DNA from: Shewanellaceae bacterium
Lineage (GTDB): Bacteria; Pseudomonadota; Gammaproteobacteria; Enterobacterales; Shewanellaceae
Assembly: GCA_016779685.1 (NCBI GenBank)
Contig: JADHND010000001.1
Coordinates: forward strand, 1 to 31,463
Direction of reading: 5' to 3'
DNA length: 31,463 nt
Below, in pieces: positions 23,250-30,884 of the stretch (its first letter is position 1; each line of letters opens with the position of its first letter). The notes below the pieces were generated by a model. The model was given only the letters and a program-made list of their open reading frames with translations. It was not told the origin of the DNA and ran no database searches. Both the position numbers and the translations under genes were made by a program.

Positions 23250-25271
23250 ATGTCGAATCGTCAATTACGAGCTAATGCCATACGGGTTTTGAGTATGGAT
23301 GCGGTAGAACGTGCTAAGTCTGGACACCCAGGTGCCCCCATGGGAATGGCAGATATTGCTGAGGTCTTATGGCATGATATTTTAAAGCACAACCCCAGTA
23401 ATCCCAAATGGTTAAATCGAGACCGCTTTGTCTTATCAAATGGACATGGCTCGATGTTGCTTTATGCTTTGCTACATTTATCTGGTTATGATCTGACCAT
23501 CGATGATTTAAAAAATTTTCGACAGTTACATTCTAAAACACCGGGGCATCCTGAGTATGGTTATACGCCAGGTGTTGAAACCACCACAGGTCCACTGGGG
23601 CAAGGCTTGGCCAATGCCGTTGGGATGGCTCTCGCAGAAAAAAACCTAGCCGCTTCATTCAATCGCGAAGAACATCGCATTGTGGATCACTTCACCTATG
23701 CGTTTGTAGGGGATGGCTGTTTAATGGAAGGTATTTCGCATGAAGTGTGTTCATTGGCAGGCGTGCTGGGCCTAGGCAAGCTTATTGTGGTATGGGATGA
23801 CAATGGTATCTCCATTGATGGGGATGTCAAAGGCTGGTGGCGAGATGACACGCCTGCTCGGTTCGAAGCCTATGGTTGGCAAGTGATTCAAGATGTTCAA
23901 GGGCATGATCATGCTTCGATTCTGGCAGCGTTTCAAGCGGCGCAAACCGATTTAACGCGCCCGACCTTAATCTGTGCAAAAACCAACATTGGTCAAGGTG
24001 CTCCCAACAAAGCAGGTAGCCATGCCTGTCACGGTGCCCCATTAGGTGAAGCTGAAATTCAATCGACGCGTGAGGCATTAGGTTGGACTCATGCGCCATT
24101 TGAGATACCTCAATCTGTTTATAACTCATGGCGAGCGATTGAACAGGGACAAGCCGCTGAAGCAGAGTGGCAGCAACAGTTTTCCGCATATGAAGATGCG
24201 TTTCCTGAATTGGCTCTTGAGTTAAAGCGGCGCATTGCCAAGACAAAACCAGAAGGTTGGGTTCAGACCGCTCAAGAATACATTCATGGTTTACAAGCTG
24301 AACCCAAAGCTTTAGCGTCGCGTCAAGCATCCCAACAAGCACTTGAATGCTTTGGAGCCATGATGCCAGAGTTAATCGGTGGCTCTGCTGATTTAGCGCC
24401 TTCTAATTTAACGCAATGGTCAGGTTCAAAGACCATACTTGATACCGATGCATCCGGCAATTACATTCATTATGGTGTACGAGAATTCGGTATGACGGCT
24501 ATGGCTAATGGCATTGGTCTCTATGGGGGGTTGATTCCCTACACGGCTACATTTCTTATTTTTATGGAATATGCTCGTAATGCGGTGCGCATGGCAGCCT
24601 TAATGCAACAGCAACATATTTTTGTGTACACACATGATTCAATAGGTCTCGGTGAAGACGGTCCGACACACCAGCCCATAGAACAGTTGACCGCTTTGCG
24701 GAGTACCCCAAATCTAACGACATGGCGCCCTTGCGATCAAGTTGAAACTGCTGTGGCTTGGAAGGTGGCATTAGAACAGGTCAATGGGCCGACCAGTTTG
24801 GTGCTATCACGTCAAAGCTTAACACAGCAACCGCGGACGCCAGTTCAAGTGAACAACATTGAACGCGGTGGCTATATTTTAAAAGATTGTCAGCAATTAC
24901 CTGATGTTATCTTGGTGGCTACTGGCTCTGAAGTGCAGTTGGCGGTGCTGGCGGCAGAACTACTAACTCAGCAAGGCTTGCTGGTTAATGTGGTGTCCAT
25001 GGCTTCACCAGATGTGTTTGATGTGCAAGATCAAGAATACCAAGCACAGGTTCTGCCACCACAGGTGACCTGCCGAGTAGCTATTGAGGCAGGGGCAGCA
25101 GATTATTGGTATAAATATGTTGGTCTGCAGGGTGCAGTCATCGGAATGAAAAGCTTTGGCGAGTCAGCACCAGCCAGTACTTTATTTGAACATTTTGGAT
25201 TTACCGTTGCCAATGTGGTTGAACAAGTTTTGGTCTTGTTACCTGAAGAGGTGTCTTATCTTGAAGGTTAA
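23250..25271 (+). CDS. tkt: Transketolase
   Basis: This 673-residue thiamine-diphosphate enzyme moves two-carbon units between sugar phosphates in the pentose phosphate pathway. It starts with the usual RANAIRVLSMDAVERAKSGHPG and shows the ThDP motif GDGCLMEGISHE through DDNGISIDG. It also has TTGPLGQGLANAVGMA, the second-domain catalytic region REFGMTAMANGI, and the substrate histidine in THDSIGLGEDGPTHQP. Length matches E. coli TktA (663). GAGG sits nine bases before the ATG. It is followed by the GAPDH-family gene and pgk on the same strand, the arrangement I recall from Legionella, suggesting one transcription unit. Confidence 0.97.
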   Translation: MSNRQLRANAIRVLSMDAVERAKSGHPGAPMGMADIAEVLWHDILKHNPSNPKWLNRDRFVLSNGHGSMLLYALLHLSGYDLTIDDLKNFRQLHSKTPGHPEYGYTPGVETTTGPLGQGLANAVGMALAEKNLAASFNREEHRIVDHFTYAFVGDGCLMEGISHEVCSLAGVLGLGKLIVVWDDNGISIDGDVKGWWRDDTPARFEAYGWQVIQDVQGHDHASILAAFQAAQTDLTRPTLICAKTNIGQGAPNKAGSHACHGAPLGEAEIQSTREALGWTHAPFEIPQSVYNSWRAIEQGQAAEAEWQQQFSAYEDAFPELALELKRRIAKTKPEGWVQTAQEYIHGLQAEPKALASRQASQQALECFGAMMPELIGGSADLAPSNLTQWSGSKTILDTDASGNYIHYGVREFGMTAMANGIGLYGGLIPYTATFLIFMEYARNAVRMAALMQQQHIFVYTHDSIGLGEDGPTHQPIEQLTALRSTPNLTTWRPCDQVETAVAWKVALEQVNGPTSLVLSRQSLTQQPRTPVQVNNIERGGYILKDCQQLPDVILVATGSEVQLAVLAAELLTQQGLLVNVVSMASPDVFDVQDQEYQAQVLPPQVTCRVAIEAGAADYWYKYVGLQGAVIGMKSFGESAPASTLFEHFGFTVANVVEQVLVLLPEEVSYLEG

Positions 25272-25316
25272 TCAAGGCTGTTTTAATGTATCAAGACATG
25301 TGAAGTGGGATGTTGT

Positions 25317-26342
25317 ATGATTCGAGTTGCTATAAACGGTTTTGGCCGTATCGGTCGTGCTAGTTTAAGGGCGCTGTATGATGTCCCAGCGCATCGTGCA
25401 CAGTTTAAAGTCGTGGCAATAAATGACATTGCGCCTGCTGAAGCCATGTATCATTTGTTTAAATACGATTCAACCCATGGCCGTAACCCACATGCCTTAG
25501 CTTGGCAGCATGAAACCTTAACGATTGCAGGTGATCAAATCGAGTTGTTGCATGAACCGGAACTGTCTCGCTTGCCTTGGGCAGATTTGGGGATTGATTT
25601 GGTGATAGAAGCGTCAGGTCAGTTTAATTGTGTTGCTCAATTAAAGCAGCATTTGCAACAAGGTGCTCGCAAAGTGTTGGTCAGTCATCCCGCCACATCA
25701 GATGTGGATGCGACCATTGTTTATGGGGTTAACCATGAAGACTTGACGGGACAGGAACAGATTGTTTCGAGTGCTTCGTGTACCACCCATTGTTGTGTGC
25801 CCGTACTCGCTGCTTTAGATAAACACTTTGGTATCGCCCATGGTGGTCTCACGACCATTCATTCGATGATGAATGATCAAAACACCACCGATAGCTATCA
25901 ATCTCATCTTCGAGGGATGCGTGCAGCCAGCCAATCGATTGTTCCGGTTGCGACTAAATTAGCCCGCGGGATTGAACGATTGCTGCCTCAGCTACAAGAT
26001 AGGTTATTAACCTCTGCTGTTCGCGTGCCTGTGATTAATGTGACGGCAATGGATCTCACTTTACAATTAAACCAGAACGTTGATATCCATCAGGTATTGA
26101 AGGTCTTAGTTGACAGTCAACAAGCCGAATTAGCGGGTTTACTGGACATCAGTTATGAATCTTTGGTGTCCGTCGATTTTAATCATAATTCGCATTCGGT
26201 CACAGTTGATGCAACTCAGATCACGATGAACGACAGTGGACTGCTAAAAATGCTGTTGTGGTGTGACAATGAGTGGGGTTATGCGCATCGCTTGTTGGAT
26301 ACCGCGGCGGCTTTATTTTCAGCCAGTGATAAGGAAGAATAA
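25317..26342 (+). CDS. gap: GAPDH-family dehydrogenase, Epd-like
   Basis: This 341-residue NAD-dependent enzyme either oxidises glyceraldehyde 3-phosphate (glycolysis) or erythrose 4-phosphate (pyridoxal phosphate synthesis). The Rossmann motif is INGFGRIGRASLRAL; the catalytic Cys is C155 in SSASCTTHCC and the partner His is H182 (TTIHS). Features such as LVSHP, DATIVYGVN, RAASQSIVP and VSVDFNHNSHS resemble E. coli Epd more than GapA. The usual SNASCTTNC is altered at two Asn positions (N to S, N to H). The ATG at 25317 gives the family start; a GTG at 25305 would add four residues. It lies 45 bases after tkt and three bases before pgk. If it is the only GAPDH, it must serve glycolysis; the gene symbol is therefore tentative. 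Confidence 0.85.
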   Translation: MIRVAINGFGRIGRASLRALYDVPAHRAQFKVVAINDIAPAEAMYHLFKYDSTHGRNPHALAWQHETLTIAGDQIELLHEPELSRLPWADLGIDLVIEASGQFNCVAQLKQHLQQGARKVLVSHPATSDVDATIVYGVNHEDLTGQEQIVSSASCTTHCCVPVLAALDKHFGIAHGGLTTIHSMMNDQNTTDSYQSHLRGMRAASQSIVPVATKLARGIERLLPQLQDRLLTSAVRVPVINVTAMDLTLQLNQNVDIHQVLKVLVDSQQAELAGLLDISYESLVSVDFNHNSHSVTVDATQITMNDSGLLKMLLWCDNEWGYAHRLLDTAAALFSASDKEE

Positions 26343-26345
26343 GCT

Positions 26346-27491
26346 ATGCTCAAGACGCTAGACACCCTTACTTTAGTAGACAAGAAAGTATTGATACGCC
26401 TTGATCTCAATGTGCCGATGCAAGCGGGAAAAATTAAGAATACGGAGCGCATTCATCGAGCACTACCCACGATCCGTTATGCGCTTGCGCAGGGTGGAAT
26501 CGTCCGGTTAATGTCTCACTTAGGACGCCCCCAACCAGGGGAGATGAATCCAGACTTATCATTGGCACCGATTGCAACCTATCTTAGCCAGGTCCTGGCG
26601 TGTCCTGTGCAGCTTTGTTCTGATCCCGCTGAGCTCGCGCAAGCGACGGCAAGAGTGGCTTTATTAGAGAATGTACGTTTTTTCCATGGAGAAACAACCA
26701 ACGATTTGAACTTGGCGCAGCAATACGCTGCTTGTGGTGATATATTCGTAATGGATGCTTTCGGTACGGCGCATCGCCAGCACGCATCTACATTAGGCGT
26801 GATGCAAGTGAGCGAGCAAGTTTGTGCGGGTTTTTTATTTCAAGATGAAATCAAGGCACTGACGCAAGCGTTGCAGTCGCCAAAAACGCCAGTACTCGCT
26901 GTTGTTGGGGGAGCGAAGGTATCGACAAAGTTAACATTGTTGACTTCATTGGCTACCAAAGTAGATCAGTTAATTGTGGGTGGTGGCATTGCCAATACAT
27001 TCTTGGCCGCCCAAGGGTACGCTATCGGGACTTCTTTGTACGAACCTAGCATGATTACAGAAGCGCGTGCCATCATGGCAAAAGTTGAAGTGATCTTACC
27101 TCGTGATGTGGTGGTTGCCTCGGCATGTACAGCAACAGCAACAGCGCGAGTGAGTTCAATCACGGATGTACAAGCAGATGAAATGATCCTTGACATGGGC
27201 CCTGAATACATAAAATGGCTACCCAGCTTGATTCAATCAGTAGGGACGCTTTTGTGGAATGGCCCACTGGGGGTGTTTGAGATCCCTCAATTTGCCGATG
27301 GCACTCGCGTGCTAGCAAAAGCCATCGCCGCCTGTTCGGGATTTTCGATTGCAGGCGGAGGGGATACCTTGGCAGCCATTGCTCAATTTAAATGTACCAA
27401 TGACATTGATTATATTTCAACGGGTGGGGGAGCATTTTTAGCTTTTATTGAACAAGGCACTTTACCATGCTTACCTATGCTGACCGCTTAA
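26346..27491 (+). CDS. pgk: Phosphoglycerate kinase
   Basis: This 381-residue monomeric enzyme interconverts 1,3-bisphosphoglycerate plus ADP with 3-phosphoglycerate plus ATP. The family signature KVLIRLDLNVPM is near the start. It is followed by MSHLGRP, LLENVRF, MDAFGTAHRQHAS, the hinge-region VVGGAKVSTKL, GGGIANTFL, WNGPLGVFE, and the nucleotide-binding IAGGGDTLAAI near the end. Length is close to E. coli Pgk (387). AGGAAG inside the end of the preceding gene serves as ribosome binding site. No fba follows; instead its stop codon overlaps that of the convergent UshA-like gene (TTAA at 27488-27491). Confidence 0.97.
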   Translation: MLKTLDTLTLVDKKVLIRLDLNVPMQAGKIKNTERIHRALPTIRYALAQGGIVRLMSHLGRPQPGEMNPDLSLAPIATYLSQVLACPVQLCSDPAELAQATARVALLENVRFFHGETTNDLNLAQQYAACGDIFVMDAFGTAHRQHASTLGVMQVSEQVCAGFLFQDEIKALTQALQSPKTPVLAVVGGAKVSTKLTLLTSLATKVDQLIVGGGIANTFLAAQGYAIGTSLYEPSMITEARAIMAKVEVILPRDVVVASACTATATARVSSITDVQADEMILDMGPEYIKWLPSLIQSVGTLLWNGPLGVFEIPQFADGTRVLAKAIAACSGFSIAGGGDTLAAIAQFKCTNDIDYISTGGGAFLAFIEQGTLPCLPMLTA

Positions 27492-29110
27492 ATACATGTT
27501 GCGACATGATTAACCAGTGAAGCATATTCTATGAAGGGTTGGGTATTGAAATGTTTACTGGGAAGTTGCTTGAAAAAGTCCAGCATAAGTTCTTCATAAG
27601 TTATTGATAGAACTTCGTGTTCAAAGTTGACATCGTTGATGATGTTAGGAAAGCGAGCGCCTCCGTTGATTAAAAAATCGGGTAGTGTAAAAGTGTAGAT
27701 TTTTTCAGGTAGCAAAGGTTTGTTGTTTACCCGAAATTGATCCAACACTTTGGCACGTCCGTAAGAATGTATCTCCATGGAGATATTGTAATACTGGGGC
27801 TTTTGATGTTGAAAAATTCGGTTCATATAACGCATAATGGTTCGACCATTGGCCTTGATGAGGACGATCTTATTCTTGAAAGGTGTAATTTTTTGTAAAT
27901 CAAGAAAGGTTATTTTGCCTTGAGGCAAACCAGCCCGAATTCCACGGTTGTTAAATAAAGCAAAATCAACATTAAGCAGTTTAATTTGCGCGAACAGTAC
28001 CAACAAGCTGACGGGTTTTTGCCCCCATCTGCCACAATGGTTTGTTAATGCGTGACTCAAGTAAGCAACCTCCGTTTGTTTGAGGTGATCGATTTTTCGA
28101 ACATATTTATCTAAAATTTTATAAACAAGTGGATTGGGCGTAAACCGATCAGTGCCTCCATCTTTATGTAAGTTAACTGGAATGTTTTCTTGTATCTCAG
28201 CGGTTAATGTACCATCTTTTAAGTGAAACTTGGTGGCACTGACGTAACCAAAACCTTTATTACCTTGAACAATCCATGTGTTTCGGTGTAAATAAGGTCT
28301 GCAGAATTTTGTTTTATCGTAAGCTGGTTCAATGCAAGCCGTGTCTTCATCATGTCCCATTAAAAAAATATGAGGTGTTTTGAGCTGTAATTGATCGATG
28401 ATCAGATGTTGCTCTATTTTTTTGCTTTCCATTAAGCGGTGAGTTAGATGTCCCGCATGAAAAAGGGTGATAATTAAATCAGGATGCTCCTTACTTTCGA
28501 TGTTTCGATAAATTTCTTGGCTATGGGTAACAGGGTCCAGTACAGTTAAATGTCTGATGTTGTGTTTAGCGACATTGTCTGTAAATTGACGCCCAGTGAG
28601 GCCGATCACAGCAATTTTTAAACCTTTTCGATGAACAATATGATAAGGTTTAACTAACGTTTGGTGAGGATATCTTTTTAAAACAATGTTGGCGGATAGA
28701 AATGGAAAGTTTGCCCACAGTCGTTGTTGTTTTAAAATGTTCGGTGCATTGTCAAATTCATGATTGCCTAAGCTCATGGCATCATATTTAAGCAAATTCA
28801 TACCTATAAAATCGGGTTGTGCTGATTGTAAATCTGATTCCGGCGTGCCAGTATTCACATCACCGGTAGAAAATGTCAGGACTGCTTGTTGCGTTTTCTG
28901 GGCATTGCTTCTTAATATATCAAACAGGGTTTTTTTGGCAGGCATGCCAGATTCACCGTCTTTATTTTCCCAAAAATGACCATTGTTATTATGTGTGTGA
29001 ATTAGGAGCAATGAGACTGTTTTATTGGTATCTCCTGCTATCGCAACACAACACCATCCTAACCATAGGGAACTTAAAAAAAATGGGACTCGAACGAAAA
29101 CCTTAAACAT
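27488..29110 (-). CDS. UshA-like 5'-nucleotidase-family protein with altered metal site
   Basis: This 540-residue protein is likely exported: residues 1-26 form a signal peptide ending AIA-G. It aligns well with E. coli UshA, a periplasmic UDP-sugar hydrolase and 5'-nucleotidase: GMPAKKTLFDIL, STGDVNTGTPESDLQ, MNLLKYDAMSLGNHEFDN. Conserved are D84, N116, H117, D120, H218 and H253. In contrast, the N-terminal metal motif (HTNDHHGH in UshA) reads HTHNNNGH, so D41 and H43 are both Asn, and UshA Gln254 is Glu255. In the C-terminal domain UshA Asp504 appears as Ala in GGARFP. Start ATG 29110 has GGAG five bases upstream; the frame opens at a TTG at 29128. A weak promoter may lie at 29166-29195. 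It may be inactive or have changed substrate. Confidence 0.85.
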   Translation of the reverse strand: MFKVFVRVPFFLSSLWLGWCCVAIAGDTNKTVSLLLIHTHNNNGHFWENKDGESGMPAKKTLFDILRSNAQKTQQAVLTFSTGDVNTGTPESDLQSAQPDFIGMNLLKYDAMSLGNHEFDNAPNILKQQRLWANFPFLSANIVLKRYPHQTLVKPYHIVHRKGLKIAVIGLTGRQFTDNVAKHNIRHLTVLDPVTHSQEIYRNIESKEHPDLIITLFHAGHLTHRLMESKKIEQHLIIDQLQLKTPHIFLMGHDEDTACIEPAYDKTKFCRPYLHRNTWIVQGNKGFGYVSATKFHLKDGTLTAEIQENIPVNLHKDGGTDRFTPNPLVYKILDKYVRKIDHLKQTEVAYLSHALTNHCGRWGQKPVSLLVLFAQIKLLNVDFALFNNRGIRAGLPQGKITFLDLQKITPFKNKIVLIKANGRTIMRYMNRIFQHQKPQYYNISMEIHSYGRAKVLDQFRVNNKPLLPEKIYTFTLPDFLINGGARFPNIINDVNFEHEVLSITYEELMLDFFKQLPSKHFNTQPFIEYASLVNHVATCI

Positions 29111-29165
29111 ATAAACTCCATTTAACAAACTAAGGTGGGATTTGAATTTAAGCTAGGAAGGGAAA

Positions 29166-29195
29166 AGCTTAATGAAACCATCAAGATCATGTCAA
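29166..29195 (-). promoter_or_regulatory. Weak promoter candidate for the UshA-like gene
   Basis: A perfect TTGACA on the minus strand (29195-29190) is followed after 18 bases by TAAGCT (29171-29166), a poor -10. Confidence 0.3.
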
Positions 29196-29266
29196 AATTA
29201 AGAATAAAAAGCAAATTAATCCATTGATCTCAAAGGTTTGTAAAGATAAGGTTAAAAATAGAGATT

Positions 29267-29962
29267 TTATTTGTTAATTTTTTGTTTTGTTATGATTTGG
29301 ATCAACTGTTGAGGGCTGTTGATGAAATGATGCGCTGGCCAAGTGTCAATTTGATCACTTGGCTTATGAAAACCCCAAGTGACTGCAACTGAAATCATGC
29401 CGCTGTTATTCGCAGCTTCGATGTCTCTGGGTGCGTCACCCAGATAAAAGATGTTCTTGGGTTGCCGTTGAATATGTTGTGCTGCTAAAAACATAGGTTC
29501 ACTAAATGGTTTAGCTTTGGTGCAGGTATCGCCCGAGATCACCGTGCCGACACGCGGTTGCCAGTTGAGCTTATCAATCAAAGGTCGGGAGAACCGAGCT
29601 TCTTTGTTGGTGATAATGCCCCATGGAATCTGGTGCTCATCGAGCCAATTTAGAAGATGTTCTATGCCAGAGAAAGGGTGCGTTCGTTGACCATTGTTTC
29701 GCTGATAGTGATAGAGCATGCGTTGCTGGATTTGCCGTAAAATAGGTTCATGCACATTGACAATTTTTCTGTGGTTAAAGTGTGCTTTAACCATAGCATA
29801 CGCACCTTGCGATATTTCATGACGAATGACGGGTATTTCACAAGCCTCAAATTCATGCTCTTGCAAGGCTAAATTTAAAGCATCTATCAAGTCGGGCGAG
29901 GAATCCACCAATGTCCCATCCAAATCAAACAAGACGCCTAGTTTGCAGTAAGTGACACTCAT
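29267..29962 (-). CDS. HAD phosphatase, Gph/MupP-like
   Basis: This 231-residue cytoplasmic haloacid-dehalogenase-superfamily phosphatase has motif I with nucleophile D13 and acid D15 (FDLDGTLVDSSPDL), motif II in WGIITNK, and motif IV in YLGDAPRDIEAANNSGM. The helical cap of the Gph (phosphoglycolate phosphatase) type lies between motifs I and II. In Pseudomonas the gene directly after ubiG encodes MupP, a MurNAc 6-phosphate phosphatase in cell-wall recycling; the same position here makes MupP a serious alternative. The frame is open further upstream into ubiG, but the ATG at 29962 with GAGG seven bases before it gives the usual start. It is separated from ubiG by 22 bases and probably cotranscribed. 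Confidence 0.85.
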   Translation of the reverse strand: MSVTYCKLGVLFDLDGTLVDSSPDLIDALNLALQEHEFEACEIPVIRHEISQGAYAMVKAHFNHRKIVNVHEPILRQIQQRMLYHYQRNNGQRTHPFSGIEHLLNWLDEHQIPWGIITNKEARFSRPLIDKLNWQPRVGTVISGDTCTKAKPFSEPMFLAAQHIQRQPKNIFYLGDAPRDIEAANNSGMISVAVTWGFHKPSDQIDTWPAHHFINSPQQLIQIITKQKINK

Positions 29963-29984
29963 GGTGCTTCCTCTATTGATAAAC

Positions 29985-30704
29985 CTAGCTTGAGGCTGAA
30001 GGCTTGGTGGCCATAACCATGTAATTAACATCTAGTTTCATGGTATAGCTGAATTTCTCTATAAACGGATTATAGGTAATTCCCATGGTGTCTTCAACAT
30101 GTAGTTTGGCATACTCAATATACTCCATTAATTCAGAGGGTTTGATGAACTTTTCATATTGATGGGTGCCTTTAGGCAGCAAGCGTAATACGTATTCAGC
30201 GCCAATAATCGCTTTTATGTACGATTGAAAGTTACGATTGATGGTTGAAAAGAAGATACAACCATTTGGCTTTAGCATGTCGGCACACGCTAAAATAACA
30301 GCCTGTGGATCAGGCACATGCTCCAGCATTTCCATACAGGTAATCACATCAAAGTAGCTACGATGATCTGTACTAAATGACTCCGCTGTACTTTGATGAT
30401 AGCTGACGTTGACCTCACTGGTTGAAGCATGTTGCTTGGCAATTTCTAATGGCATTTTTCCCATATCAATACCGGTGACCACAGCCCCATGTTTCGCCAT
30501 ACCCTCGCTGAGGATGCCGCCACCACAGCCGACATCTAAGATTTTTTTTTCAAAGAAGCCGTCGCATTGACGTTCGATGTAATTCATACGTAAAGGGTTG
30601 AGTTGATGAAGAGGCTTAAAGCTACCAACAGGGTTCCACCATTCTTGGGCCAGTTTTTCAAACTTTGCAATCTCTTCGTGATCGACGTTAGAAAATGTTT
30701 CCAT
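29985..30704 (-). CDS. ubiG: Ubiquinone biosynthesis O-methyltransferase
   Basis: This 239-residue SAM-dependent methyltransferase carries out both O-methylations of ubiquinone synthesis. The N-terminus has the UbiG pattern FEKLAQEWWNPVGSFKPLHQLNPLRM, the SAM-binding motif I is LDVGCGGGILSEGMA, and a later motif is ITCMEMLEHVPDP. A membrane-associating region is expected around the IKAIIGAEYVLRLLPKGTH segment. Length equals E. coli UbiG (240). AAAGG lies seven bases before the ATG. The gene is divergent from gyrA, as in many gammaproteobacteria, and heads a two-gene unit with the HAD phosphatase. Confidence 0.96.
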   Translation of the reverse strand: METFSNVDHEEIAKFEKLAQEWWNPVGSFKPLHQLNPLRMNYIERQCDGFFEKKILDVGCGGGILSEGMAKHGAVVTGIDMGKMPLEIAKQHASTSEVNVSYHQSTAESFSTDHRSYFDVITCMEMLEHVPDPQAVILACADMLKPNGCIFFSTINRNFQSYIKAIIGAEYVLRLLPKGTHQYEKFIKPSELMEYIEYAKLHVEDTMGITYNPFIEKFSYTMKLDVNYMVMATKPSASS

Positions 30705-30739
30705 AAAGTGACCTTTGCAATTAAAAATTAAAAGCTTAT

Positions 30740-30767
30740 TTTATATGCTTTCTACCGCATTAGGTAA
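30740..30767 (-). promoter_or_regulatory. Possible promoter of ubiG
   Basis: On the minus strand TATAAA (30745-30740) lies 16 bases after TTACCT (30767-30762), about 36 bases before the ubiG ATG. The -35 is poor. Confidence 0.35.
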
Positions 30768-30782
30768 TCTTTGTGGTAGAAT

Positions 30783-30826
30783 ATTGAAAATTTTTACTGA
30801 ATTGTTTGAATCAATCAGTTTTCAAT
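30783..30826. repeat. Imperfect inverted repeat between ubiG and gyrA
   Basis: ATTGAAA (30783-30789) pairs with TTTCAAT (30820-30826). Inside, ACTGAATTG (30796-30804) pairs with CAATCAGT (30812-30819) with one bulged A. A gyrA promoter candidate, TTGAAT (30806-30811) and TATAGA (30830-30835) with an 18-base spacer, overlaps its loop and right edge. Confidence 0.45.
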
Positions 30827-30884
30827 AAGTATAGAGCATATCTTTGTATTTTATACTGTGCTTGATGATAGGAATGAACCTCAT

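Noticed and set aside
23827..24342. 171-codon minus-strand frame
   Set aside because: It lies wholly inside tkt on the opposite strand, and tkt is certain.
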